Below are positions 17,699 through 25,978 of a stretch of 64,000 bases of DNA, one piece after another. The notes under the pieces are model-generated. The model saw only the letters and a program-made list of their open reading frames with translations. It made no database searches and had not been told where the DNA came from. Within the stretch, counting starts at the first letter, position 1. Each line of letters begins with the position of its first letter. This DNA comes from Thalassospira sp. TSL5-1. Its GTDB lineage: Bacteria; Pseudomonadota; Alphaproteobacteria; Rhodospirillales; Thalassospiraceae. The translations under genes were made by a program, and so were the position numbers. The stretch spans positions 322,103 to 386,102 of the forward strand of contig NZ_KV880639.1 in the NCBI RefSeq assembly GCF_001907695.1. Reading direction: 5' to 3'.

Positions 17699-18002
17699 AC
17701 TCTGCTTCCTTGTTTCAACTGTTGTCGTCAACGCGCGCGGGCGGCACAGCAAAAAGCCGTTTCCCTGCCCATATGGCGCAAAACGAAAAATCCCGTGCTT
17801 TTCCTTTCACAAACCGGGCCGGTAAATCAAGCCCGTCGATTGTAAAACGATCAATTTTTTGCCCTGTTCCCGGCAAAACCAAATTCCTGGCCCGCATCAG
17901 GACTGTCAGAACAGATTAACTATAACGGCTTTGTTTCCCGTGCGATACCCGTCTGCGGCAAAGTTGGTTGCAAAGAACGCCCCTTATGGTTAAGTCGATA
18001 AC
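17699..18002. other. Intergenic region between DUF3126 gene and GST gene
   Basis: About 304 bases between divergent genes. I see no supported small gene, RNA or clear promoter. Confidence 0.4.
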
Positions 18003-18746
18003 ATGACCCAGCAAACAAAATCCCCTTCTTTCGCCGAGGATACATCCGCGTCCCCGGCCCCATATCCGGTTTTATACAGCTTTCGCCGCTGTCCCTATGC
18101 CATGCGGGCCCGCATGGGCCTGATGGCGGCTGGTATTGATGTTGAATTGCGCGAAGTTGTCCTGCGAGACAAACCGGAAACGATGCTAAAGGCCTCCCCC
18201 AAAGGCACGGTTCCCGTACTGGTTCTGCCCGATGGCACCGTAATCGACGAAAGCCTGGAAATCATGGTTTGGGCGCTGGCCGAAAAGGACTCGCATGAAT
18301 GGCTAAGCCCGGCAAGCGGCAACCTTGATGATATGCTGGTCTTGATCGCACAAAATGACGGGCCGTTTAAAACCCATCTTGACCGCTATAAATATGCCAG
18401 CCGTTACGAAGGGGCAGACCCGGATTTTCACCGTGAACAGGGCGAAAAAATCCTGAACCGGCTGGATGGCAGGCTTGCTGTTGGTCAATATCTGTTTGGA
18501 TCGCGCCCTGCCCTGGCCGACTTTGCCATTGCACCCTTTATTCGCCAGTTTGCCCGCACCGATCAAACCCGGTTTGAGGCGCTGCCCTTTGTGCATTTGC
18601 ATCGCTGGCTGAAAACCATGCTGCAAAACCCGTTTTTTACCGGCATCATGGGTAAATATGACCAGTGGCATGAAGGCGACAAACCGGTCTTGTTACAGGC
18701 CGCCAACATAACCAGATCAGATATTCAACCGCAAGCGGGCTGGTAA
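18003..18746 (+). CDS. Glutathione S-transferase family protein
   Basis: A 247-residue protein with an N-terminal thioredoxin-fold domain (about 20-98) and an all-helical C-terminal domain. The catalytic site is RRCPYAMRAR, a Cys-type (omega/CPxA-like) active site; the cis-proline stretch KGTVPVLVL and glutathione-binding DES (IDESLEIM) follow. Such enzymes usually catalyse thiol transfer or dehydroascorbate-type reduction rather than classical conjugation. The C-terminal 25 residues are an unusual tail. Monocistronic or co-transcribed with hpt, 63 bases downstream. Confidence 0.88.
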   Translation: MTQQTKSPSFAEDTSASPAPYPVLYSFRRCPYAMRARMGLMAAGIDVELREVVLRDKPETMLKASPKGTVPVLVLPDGTVIDESLEIMVWALAEKDSHEWLSPASGNLDDMLVLIAQNDGPFKTHLDRYKYASRYEGADPDFHREQGEKILNRLDGRLAVGQYLFGSRPALADFAIAPFIRQFARTDQTRFEALPFVHLHRWLKTMLQNPFFTGIMGKYDQWHEGDKPVLLQAANITRSDIQPQAGW

Positions 18747-18809
18747 AGCCCCAACGCCTGTGGTAGCAACGCCTGCATTGAACAATTCCACCTTCGGGGA
18801 CCCGGACGA

Positions 18810-19346
18810 ATGGCCGATTATGAAGTCAAGCCGTTGATCACTGCTGAGGAAATTGCCGCGAAAATCGACACGCTGGCAGCCCAGATCAACGAAAATTTCA
18901 AAGATACCAAAAAACTGATCGTGGTCGGCCTGTTGCGCGGATCATTCGTTTTTATCGCCGATCTGGCACGCAAACTGACTGTACCGGTCGAAGTCGATTT
19001 CATGGTGGCATCCAGCTATGGCGATTCCACCGAAAGCTCGCGCAATGTCCGTATTGTCAAGGACCTTGATGGTCAAATTCGCGGCAAGGATGTTCTGCTG
19101 GTCGAAGATATCATCGATACCGGCTATACCCTGTCCGAGGTTGTGCGCCTGCTGCAAACCCGCGATCCCAACCGCCTTGAAATCTGCACGCTGCTGAACA
19201 AGGCATCGCGCCGCGAAGTGGACATTCCGATCCATTATTGCGGTTTTGACATTCCCGATGAATTTGTCGTCGGTTACGGCATCGATTACGCCCAGAACAA
19301 TCGCAACCTGCCCTTTATCGGCACGGTGCATTTCCACGGCGAATAA
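18810..19346 (+). CDS. hpt: Hypoxanthine phosphoribosyltransferase
   Basis: A 178-residue type I phosphoribosyltransferase that converts hypoxanthine (and usually guanine) plus PRPP to the nucleotide in purine salvage. The PRPP motif is [14 protein letters not shown] (about residues 95-108). The flexible-loop [10 protein letters not shown] and the C-terminal base-binding region [20 protein letters not shown] match bacterial HPRT. The length is typical. A strong intrinsic terminator follows. Confidence 0.95.
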   Translation: MADYEVKPLITAEEIAAKIDTLAAQINENFKDTKKLIVVGLLRGSFVFIADLARKLTVPVEVDFMVASSYGDSTESSRNVRIVKDLDGQIRGKDVLLVEDIIDTGYTLSEVVRLLQTRDPNRLEICTLLNKASRREVDIPIHYCGFDIPDEFVVGYGIDYAQNNRNLPFIGTVHFHGE

Positions 19347-19367
19347 GCAACACCTTCCGCACACAAC

Positions 19368-19404
19368 AAAACCGGCACAGCCTGGGCTGATTGCCGGTTT
19401 TTTG
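19368..19404 (+). terminator. Intrinsic terminator after hpt
   Basis: A 10-bp stem rich in G+C (AAAACCGGCA paired with TGCCGGTTTT) followed by a T-run. Confidence 0.8.
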
Positions 19405-19445
19405 TTTCGATATCATGGCAGTTAACGTCATGGCAAATGGCGCGA

Positions 19446-20039
19446 TTACTTCCGGTCCTGACCTGGATCACGCGGGAATGGCGAGCCCCGATTGTCATTC
19501 ACCATTTCATCAATTCCGCCGGTTGACGGGTCATCGGGCTTTTCCGCAGCCCGCGTCATCGCGGCCTCCTCGGCTTTCTCGGCGCGCTCAAGAGCATCGG
19601 CAATTTTTTGCCGACGGTCAAAAACGCCCAAGCCATCCAGATCATGAAGCAGGCGTTCAAAGCCCTTATTCATTTCAGACCTGTTACCCTGCCCGGTGGC
19701 AAAACCGGCACGGGCGGCATCCATCAGCAAATCCAGGATCATGTCATCTTCGCTGCGCGGTGCAGCTGTGCCGGGGGCTTTTTCCTTTTCGCCGGTCTCA
19801 TAGGTCGGACTTTTACCAAACCAGATGGCAATCGCCACCAGCCCGAGTACAATCAGCACCAACCCCACGGTTAAGGCCGACAATACCGAACCAACATGGG
19901 CGGCAAGCCCCATATAGATAGACGCCAGAACAAACCCGGCCCCCACCAGCATGACAACACCAATCACGGCGATGGCCGCAAGCCTTGCGGCTGCGGCCTG
20001 CGCCATGTCACCGATTGCCTCGATGAGCTGATTGATCAT
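19446..20039 (-). CDS. Holin-like (YqjE-type) membrane protein with long charged tail
   Basis: A 197-residue protein with two transmembrane helices (about 17-40 and 48-73) after a short amphipathic N-terminus, as in the phage-holin-like YqjE family, followed by a roughly 120-residue charged, partly coiled-coil tail (ADALERAEKAEEAAMTRAAE). The tail is longer than I expect for the family. The start overlaps the DUF883 gene stop by four bases. In E. coli the corresponding yqjD-yqjE pair is associated with stationary phase and membranes. No other phage genes are present, so it is not a lysis cassette. Confidence 0.7.
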   Translation of the reverse strand: MINQLIEAIGDMAQAAAARLAAIAVIGVVMLVGAGFVLASIYMGLAAHVGSVLSALTVGLVLIVLGLVAIAIWFGKSPTYETGEKEKAPGTAAPRSEDDMILDLLMDAARAGFATGQGNRSEMNKGFERLLHDLDGLGVFDRRQKIADALERAEKAEEAAMTRAAEKPDDPSTGGIDEMVNDNRGSPFPRDPGQDRK

Positions 20040-20335
20040 CGTTGCAGCAGGCGGCCAATCAACAGGCCAAGCCCAAATGTTGCCGCAACCGTGATTAACG
20101 GACGTTCACGCACCTGATCAACCGCCACATCGCGGGCATGGTCAAACTGTTCACGCGCCTGGCCGGAAACTTCGCGAACACGTTGTGCGGCTTGCGCAGC
20201 ACGGCTCTCGCCGTTTTCCATCGCCATCGTCTTCAGCGTTTTTGTGACTTCCGCCAGGTCTTTGCGAAGGGTCTCAACCTCGGCCTGCAACTTGGAAGCG
20301 TCAGTGTTCGTGTCGGCTTCATTCTTGGCCACCAT
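20036..20335 (-). CDS. DUF883 family (ElaB/YqjD-like) membrane-anchored protein
   Basis: A 99-residue tail-anchored protein: a long amphipathic helix (about 12-75) with ARD-type repeats such as SGQAREQFDHARDVAVDQVRE, then RPLITVAATFGLGLLIGRLL as a single C-terminal membrane segment. E. coli relatives (ElaB, YqjD) bind ribosomes at the membrane in stationary phase; that role is from the family. The start at 20335 is fixed by a near-perfect AGGAGGT seven bases upstream. Co-translated with the holin-like gene. Confidence 0.85.
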   Translation of the reverse strand: MVAKNEADTNTDASKLQAEVETLRKDLAEVTKTLKTMAMENGESRAAQAAQRVREVSGQAREQFDHARDVAVDQVRERPLITVAATFGLGLLIGRLLQR

Positions 20336-20467
20336 CGGGACCTCCTGTTTTGTTATCATCTGTTGCCGTATACAACATATCTGTAACGCAGGTGGCCCCG
20401 TCCGGTTCCATATCAAATGTGATGATTTAGTGGCAAAACCAGCAATAAGGTTCAACCAAAACGCATC

Positions 20468-21640
20468 CTAAAACCGCAACCCGACATAATTTTCCGCCAA
20501 GCTGGTTTTACCGGCATCCGATGACAGCACATAATCCAGCTCCGCCCGGCGCACCCGGCCATCAAAACTGTCCTCATCGCCAAAACGATGCAGCATCGAT
20601 GTCATCCACCAGGAAAAACGCTCCGCCTTCCACACCCGCGCCGTCGCCTGTTGTGAATACTGCGCCAGGTGCTGTTCATCATTATCGCAGAACTTCGCAA
20701 TCAGGGCCTCGGACAAATAGTGCACGTCACTTGCCGCCAGATTAAGCCCCTTGGCCCCGGTTGGCGGCACAATATGCGCGGCATCCCCTGCCAAAAACAG
20801 CCTTCCATGTGACATGGGCTCAGCCACAAAGCTCCTGAGCGGCGCGATGCTTTTTTCAAAAACCTCACCTTCATTGACCAAGTCGGCATCCTCCGGGCCA
20901 AGGCGCAGACGCAATTCATCCCAGAACCGGTCATCGGACCAGTCTTCGATTTTTGCGTCACTGGGCACCTGGACATAGTGCCGCACCACCGTTTCGGACC
21001 GCATCGAACACAGGGCAAACCCGCGTTCGTGGCTGGCATAAATCAGCTCGTCGGCCACCGGCTTGGCCTTTGCCAACACCCCCAACCAGCCAAAGGGATA
21101 GACCCGCTCAAAGGTTTTAAGGTGGTTTTCGGGCATGGTACGCCGTCCCACCCCATGATACCCGTCGCAGGCGGCAATATAATCGCAAGTCAGGCTGTGT
21201 TCGGCACCATCCTTGACATAGCGAACCGTGGCACGTTCGCCGTCAATATCGTGCAAGCTCACATCTTCCGCCTCGAAAACGATCTCGCCACCCTGACCCA
21301 GCCGTGCAGCAATCAAATCTTTAGTCAGTTCGGTCTGACCATAAATCATCACCGTTTGCCCGCCGGTCAACTCTTTCATATTGATATGATGCCGCTTGCC
21401 ATCGACGCTAATGTATATGCCATCATGCAAAATGCCCTCGGCATTCATGCGCTGATCCACACCAATTTTGCGCATCAGGCCTACTGTGCCCATCTCCAGC
21501 ACCCCGGCGCGAATGCGGCCTTCAACATGGCCGCGGCTTTTACGCTCCAGAATGATGCTTTCGATGCCACGGCATTTTAACAGATGCGATAACAGCAAAC
21601 CTGCCGGGCCACTGCCGATGATGACGACGGGAATATACAT
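20468..21640 (-). CDS. pobA: 4-hydroxybenzoate 3-monooxygenase
   Basis: A 390-residue FAD- and NADPH-dependent aromatic hydroxylase that converts 4-hydroxybenzoate to protocatechuate. The N-terminal FAD motif is VVIIGSGPAGLLLSHLL; RIRAGVLEMGTVGL and QTELTKDL are characteristic of PobA; the second FAD motif is GDAAHIVPPTGAKGLN. The length matches the family. AGGAAAG precedes the ATG. No pobR regulator or protocatechuate ring-cleavage genes are adjacent; those must be elsewhere. A CAAACGTTTG palindrome lies about 145 bases upstream. Confidence 0.95.
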   Translation of the reverse strand: MYIPVVIIGSGPAGLLLSHLLKCRGIESIILERKSRGHVEGRIRAGVLEMGTVGLMRKIGVDQRMNAEGILHDGIYISVDGKRHHINMKELTGGQTVMIYGQTELTKDLIAARLGQGGEIVFEAEDVSLHDIDGERATVRYVKDGAEHSLTCDYIAACDGYHGVGRRTMPENHLKTFERVYPFGWLGVLAKAKPVADELIYASHERGFALCSMRSETVVRHYVQVPSDAKIEDWSDDRFWDELRLRLGPEDADLVNEGEVFEKSIAPLRSFVAEPMSHGRLFLAGDAAHIVPPTGAKGLNLAASDVHYLSEALIAKFCDNDEQHLAQYSQQATARVWKAERFSWWMTSMLHRFGDEDSFDGRVRRAELDYVLSSDAGKTSLAENYVGLRF

Positions 21641-21800
21641 GACGCTTTCCTGATGATCTTATTCTCATTCGGCCCAACATGGCCTTTGTTATGATCACAG
21701 GATAAATCGCGCCCCAATCCGGCTGAATGGACAAACCCGGAAAAGAAAGGCACAAAACGAACATCTATAACCAAACGGCTATAGCAAACGTTTGAATACT

Positions 21801-21838
21801 CATAAAATCAGGGCGGGTGCACAAAACGCCCCGCCCTG
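21801..21838 (-). terminator. Hairpin terminator after the opgD-like gene
   Basis: A perfect 9-bp GC stem (21809-21817 with 21830-21838). Read on the minus strand it is followed by an A/U-rich stretch. Confidence 0.6.
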
Positions 21839-21867
21839 CAAACAGCCGAATGTCGTGGTACCAGCCC

Positions 21868-23460
21868 CTAAAAATGATGTTCGCGATGTTCAAACATCCA
21901 GGTTTCCGTCAATTGCCGGTCGCCCTCTTTTAGGCTGGCGCGCAAATTGACCGGACCATTGCCATCCGGGAACACATCAAACACCAAACGCCAATAATCC
22001 TGCCCCACCACCCGCAGGCAATAGGCATTTTGAATGGCAGCATTGCTGGCCGATACATCCGGCGTAATCTTCTTGTCCTCGGTTTTGAAGTTGGCAAGCG
22101 CGCCCCCGGCAAAATCGATCGCATATTTAAGCCCCTTGTCCGGGCGCTTTTGCCCCGGCACACCGGCCCGGCCGGTGCGTGTGGCAATGGTATGGGCCAC
22201 ATTTGCCGCGCCAAACATATCGGCCTTCATCCAGTGCATCCGATATTGCCAGGCGCGTTCTTCCCCGGCGGGGATTTCCGCGTCCGTCGTCCAGTAGGCA
22301 CCGATATTGTCATGAATTTCATCATCGGTCGGGATTTCCAAAAGCTGAACCATCCCCTTTCCCCAGTCGCCTTTGGGTTCAATCCACAAGGATGGCCGAC
22401 GGTCATAAAACACGCCGTCATCCTGATAATTGGCAAAGCTGCGATCGCGCTGCATCAGGCCAAAGCCCTTGGGCGACTGATCGACAAAGCTGCTGGTACG
22501 GGTGTGTTTGGGGTTATCAAGCGGCCGCCACAACCGCTCGCCCGTTCCGGTCCATAGAGCAAGCCCATCATTGTCATGAATTTCCGAGCGCCAATCCACC
22601 GCCTCGTCGCGGTTGGTTTCCGAAAACCAGAACATGCTGGTCAGCGGCGCAATCCCCAACCGGCGAATGGCCTGACGGGTGAAAAACCGCACCGTCACAT
22701 CCATCACAATGTCGGTATCGTTGGGTTTCTGACAGGCAATTTGCATTGCCCCGGTCAGGCTGGGGCCGTCCAGCAGCGCATAAATATGCAGGCCGCCATC
22801 CTGGGTGGGCTCCAGCCAGAACTCGGTAAACCGGGGAAATTCCTCTGGCTGGTCATGCAGGGCAATATTGACCGCAACGGCGCGGGCCGACAGGCCATAT
22901 TGGTCCTGCGGCCCGGCACAGCGAAAATAGGACGCGCCCATAAAGGCCAGCCAGTCGCGCGAATGGTCCTTTTCATACAGGGCGCGAAAACCGCCCCATC
23001 CCGTATCATCAGGCATGTCACCCGCCTGAATATCCCCCTTATAGGCAAAGGCCGACGGGTCATATTCCACTTCCTGGGCCTGACCGTTTTCCACGATATA
23101 AATACGAACTTTTTCCGGCGTGCCCCGGTTTTGATGAAATGGCGCTATCGGCGGAACACCATCCTGATTCAGCCACAGCGCCTTTTGTGTATCAAAGCGG
23201 ATCTTCTGATAGGCGTCATAATCAATGCGTGAGAGAACATTTTTTAGGGCATCAGACACAACAGGGGGCTGATAAGGCTTTTTTGCCTGCTCCCGTGCCC
23301 AGCCAATGACACCCTCAAATGAAAACGGCTTTTTTTCACCACGCGGCAGGCTGCTGTCCTCCGCGGCAAAGGCGCGCGATACCCCGCCCGGGATCAACCC
23401 CGCCGCGACCGCCGCGCCCATATAACCAATAAATTTACGCCGTTCCATATTCACGCCCAT
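21868..23460 (-). CDS. opgD: Periplasmic glucan biosynthesis protein, OpgD/OpgG (MdoD/MdoG) family
   Basis: A 530-residue exported protein for osmoregulated periplasmic glucans (beta-1,2 backbone). The N-terminus carries a twin-arginine signal (MERRKFIGYMG, hydrophobic stretch, AFAAE cleavage region), which favours OpgD over the Sec-exported OpgG. The mature part starts with FSFEGVIGWAREQAKKPYQPP and contains FFTRQAIRRLGIAPLTSMFWF, EIHDNDGLALW and GDWGKGMVQLLEIPT, all typical. OpgD homologues have been described as beta-1,2-glucanases (GH186). The start is ATG 23460 with GAAGGG upstream; ATG 23448 is possible. No opgH is adjacent. Confidence 0.9.
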   Translation of the reverse strand: MGVNMERRKFIGYMGAAVAAGLIPGGVSRAFAAEDSSLPRGEKKPFSFEGVIGWAREQAKKPYQPPVVSDALKNVLSRIDYDAYQKIRFDTQKALWLNQDGVPPIAPFHQNRGTPEKVRIYIVENGQAQEVEYDPSAFAYKGDIQAGDMPDDTGWGGFRALYEKDHSRDWLAFMGASYFRCAGPQDQYGLSARAVAVNIALHDQPEEFPRFTEFWLEPTQDGGLHIYALLDGPSLTGAMQIACQKPNDTDIVMDVTVRFFTRQAIRRLGIAPLTSMFWFSETNRDEAVDWRSEIHDNDGLALWTGTGERLWRPLDNPKHTRTSSFVDQSPKGFGLMQRDRSFANYQDDGVFYDRRPSLWIEPKGDWGKGMVQLLEIPTDDEIHDNIGAYWTTDAEIPAGEERAWQYRMHWMKADMFGAANVAHTIATRTGRAGVPGQKRPDKGLKYAIDFAGGALANFKTEDKKITPDVSASNAAIQNAYCLRVVGQDYWRLVFDVFPDGNGPVNLRASLKEGDRQLTETWMFEHREHHF

Positions 23461-23833
23461 CAAGCACCCTTCACCTTGCCATTTGCCATATCTTCCGTCA
23501 TTTGCCTTAAACCACAAAGGCTTACAAGCACGCATATCCCTCTTGCTGCACGATATGCCCGATAAAAATGGCAATGACAGGGCCTGTTTTGTTTTTCCCA
23601 ACTCTATTTCCTGGCAAACGTCCCCCGCCCCATCAAGTTCCCGGGGCAAAACGCCACCTGTTAACCCGATCATCCTTCGCAGCGCGCTTATGCCATTTTA
23701 TCAACCAACATCAATCTTGGATGAAAATGTGCACAAAATTTAATCTTTACGCTGTCGCCCAAACCCGCGCTGTGTGTTAAGCTTCACAGTCAAGGCCATC
23801 AACACACTGTTTTCACAACATTTTGCGAGATAG
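23461..23833. other. Divergent intergenic region between opgD and the phosphatase gene
   Basis: About 373 bases without a supported gene; the promoters of opgD (-) and the glucosylglycerate genes (+) should lie here. A TGTG-N8-CACA arrangement around an AAGCTT core lies near 23772-23787. I cannot place -10/-35 boxes confidently. Confidence 0.4.
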
Positions 23834-24661
23834 ATGCCCCATTTAACCGGACTTGTCGTTTTCACCGACCTGGATGGCACCCTTCTGGATCATGATGATT
23901 ATTCCTGGGAGGCCGCCCGCCCCGCCCTGATGCGGTTACGTGAGAACAACATTCCGTTGCTTGCCATTTCCTCCAAAACCCTGGCCGAACTGCGTGGTCT
24001 TAATGCCCGCCATCATCTGTTTGCCGGTTTGATTGGTGAAAATGGCGGGGTTATTGAAATTGGCAGCGACCTGCACCAGCCCGGCCCGGCCACCCAAACC
24101 ATCGACGATGCCCGCAGTGCCATTGAACAGGCCGTTTCGGTCCCGGTTTCCAGCTTTCGCAGCAGTGCCGCCCGGCAAATTGCCGATGCAACCGGCCTTT
24201 CGGTCGAGGATGCCGCCCTTGCCGGGAACCGGAACTGTTCTGATCCGTTAATATGGCAACCAACCGATAACGACATCACACTTGCCCAAAACATCGCCGG
24301 GGAATTTGGTCTGAAACTGGTCAAAGGGGGCCGTTTCCACACCCTTTGCGGCGAAACAGACAAGGGCCGCGCCATGCAAACCGCCATCGCCATGTTACAG
24401 GACCAGCAAAAACTACCGGCGCAACGCTCAGACATTACCAGCATTGCGCTGGGGGATTCCCCCAACGATGCCGGGATGCTGGCCCAGGCCGACATTGCCG
24501 TGCAAATCCCGGCTAAACACGGGCCGGTCCCGACCCTTGATCTGGGGGGGAAAAGCGCCCGCCTGGCCCCGGCACCGGGACCACAAGGCTGGAATATTTC
24601 GATCAATACGATACTCGACGACTTGTCGCAAACGCCAACAGCAATAACAAAAGCGAGGTAA
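23834..24661 (+). CDS. gpgP: Glucosyl-3-phosphoglycerate (mannosyl-3-phosphoglycerate-type) phosphatase
   Basis: A 275-residue HAD-superfamily IIB phosphatase of the MPGP/YedP family. Motif I is FTDLDGTLLD (nucleophile and acid/base Asp), motif II ISSKT, lysine in LVKGGRFH, and motif IV ALGDSPNDAGML. It should remove phosphate from glucosyl-3-phosphoglycerate to give the compatible solute glucosylglycerate. The specificity call comes from the next gene, a GpgS-type synthase starting two bases after this stop. Weak ribosome binding site. The symbol is by context. Confidence 0.85.
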   Translation: MPHLTGLVVFTDLDGTLLDHDDYSWEAARPALMRLRENNIPLLAISSKTLAELRGLNARHHLFAGLIGENGGVIEIGSDLHQPGPATQTIDDARSAIEQAVSVPVSSFRSSAARQIADATGLSVEDAALAGNRNCSDPLIWQPTDNDITLAQNIAGEFGLKLVKGGRFHTLCGETDKGRAMQTAIAMLQDQQKLPAQRSDITSIALGDSPNDAGMLAQADIAVQIPAKHGPVPTLDLGGKSARLAPAPGPQGWNISINTILDDLSQTPTAITKAR

Positions 24662-24663
24662 AA

Positions 24664-25899
24664 ATGGCCGATTTTCATCAGGGTGGCCCTATTACAACCC
24701 TTCATTCCATCATCGATCGTGACCCGGAAGAACTCGCTTATGAAATGACGGCCTTTGCCCGGTCGCGCCGTCAGACCCTTATTTTACCATGCCTGTATTC
24801 CGAACTGGAAACACCGGCCATGACCACCATCCTTGAAGGGTTGAAAAAAGCCACCTATATCGACCAGATCGTGGTGGGGCTGGACCGGGCCAGTGAAAGC
24901 CAATACGCCTATGCCCGCGAATTTTTCAAGGACCTGCCGCAACGTACCCGCATCCTCTGGAATGATGGCCCGCGCCTGCGTGCGGTGCATGACAGGCTGG
25001 CAAATTATGACCTTGCCCGTTACGAACCGGGCAAGGGCCGCAATGTGTGGTATTGCATGGGTTATACGCTGGCAACCGGGCGCAGTTCGGTGATTGGAAT
25101 TCATGATTGCGACATTGCCACCTACACGCCGGACCTTCCAGCGCGTCTGATGTATCCCATTGCCAACCCGGCCTTTAATTTCGCCTTTGCCAAGGGGTAC
25201 TATGCCCGTGTGGCAGGTGGCACCCTTAAGGGCCGTGTCTGCCGCCTGTTTGTTACGCCGCTTATTCGTGCCCTCAAGCAGGTGGTCGGTAAAACCGACT
25301 TTTTGAACTATCTGGATTGTTTCCGTTATTCGTTGTCGGGCGAAATTGCCATTCGCACCGATGTGGCCTATGGGTTGCGGGTGGCATCGGACTGGGGGCT
25401 GGAAGTTTCGATGCTTTCGGAAATGTATCGCAACCACACCGTCCACCGCCTGGCCCAGGTCGATATTGCCGATATTTACGACCATAAACACCGCGAATTT
25501 GACCCGGCCGAAAAAGATGACGGCCTGTCGCGCATGGCCAGCGACATTGCCAAATCGCTGTTTCGCAAACTTGCCACCCAGGGCACGGTTTTTTCGCATG
25601 AAACCTTCCGCACCCTAAAGGCCACCTATTACCGCACAGCACTGGACCTGATCGAGCAATATCGTGCCGATGCCCTGTTTAATGGCCTAAAAATCAATCG
25701 CGACGAAGAAGAAAAATGCGTCGAGGTTCTGGCCGAAGTTATCATTAGTGCCGGACAGCATTATCTGGAAAACCCGCTGGAAAGCCCGTTCATCCCCAGC
25801 TGGCAGCGCGTAGAAAGTGCGATGGACGACATTTTCGAGCAACTTTCCGCCGCCGTCGAAGATGACCTGAATGACAGCGACATTGGCAAATCCGCCTGA
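24664..25899 (+). CDS. gpgS: Glucosyl-3-phosphoglycerate synthase, GT81-like
   Basis: A 411-residue GT-A glycosyltransferase that makes glucosyl-3-phosphoglycerate from an NDP-glucose and 3-phosphoglycerate. The N-terminal ILPCLYSELETPAM is in the position of the usual LPALNEE sugar-nucleotide motif; the metal-binding DxD is in IGIHDCDIATY; FGxxL-like features are replaced by the GpgS-type LNYLDCFRYSLSGEIAIR. The C-terminal 150 residues are helical as in bacterial GpgS. Directly coupled to the phosphatase gene, and convergent with the phosphorylase gene across a perfect hairpin. Mannosyl donor use cannot be fully excluded. Confidence 0.85.
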   Translation: MADFHQGGPITTLHSIIDRDPEELAYEMTAFARSRRQTLILPCLYSELETPAMTTILEGLKKATYIDQIVVGLDRASESQYAYAREFFKDLPQRTRILWNDGPRLRAVHDRLANYDLARYEPGKGRNVWYCMGYTLATGRSSVIGIHDCDIATYTPDLPARLMYPIANPAFNFAFAKGYYARVAGGTLKGRVCRLFVTPLIRALKQVVGKTDFLNYLDCFRYSLSGEIAIRTDVAYGLRVASDWGLEVSMLSEMYRNHTVHRLAQVDIADIYDHKHREFDPAEKDDGLSRMASDIAKSLFRKLATQGTVFSHETFRTLKATYYRTALDLIEQYRADALFNGLKINRDEEEKCVEVLAEVIISAGQHYLENPLESPFIPSWQRVESAMDDIFEQLSAAVEDDLNDSDIGKSA

Positions 25900-25923
25900 G
25901 CCATTTGTGCCCCCCCCCTAAAA

Positions 25924-25960
25924 CAAACAGGCCGGGTAGCACATGCGCCCGGCCTGTTTG
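25924..25960. terminator. Bidirectional terminator between gpgS and the phosphorylase gene
   Basis: A perfect 13-bp stem (25924-25936 with 25948-25960) ending in AAAC/GTTT at its base. It is preceded by a run of eight C residues near 25911. Confidence 0.75.
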
Positions 25961-25978
25961 GCATGAAAAGCAAAAACG

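Noticed and set aside
19446..20039. Possible prophage remnant because of a holin-like protein
   Set aside because: No lysin, capsid, tail or integrase gene nearby; the partner is a DUF883 protein as in the chromosomal yqjD-yqjE pair.
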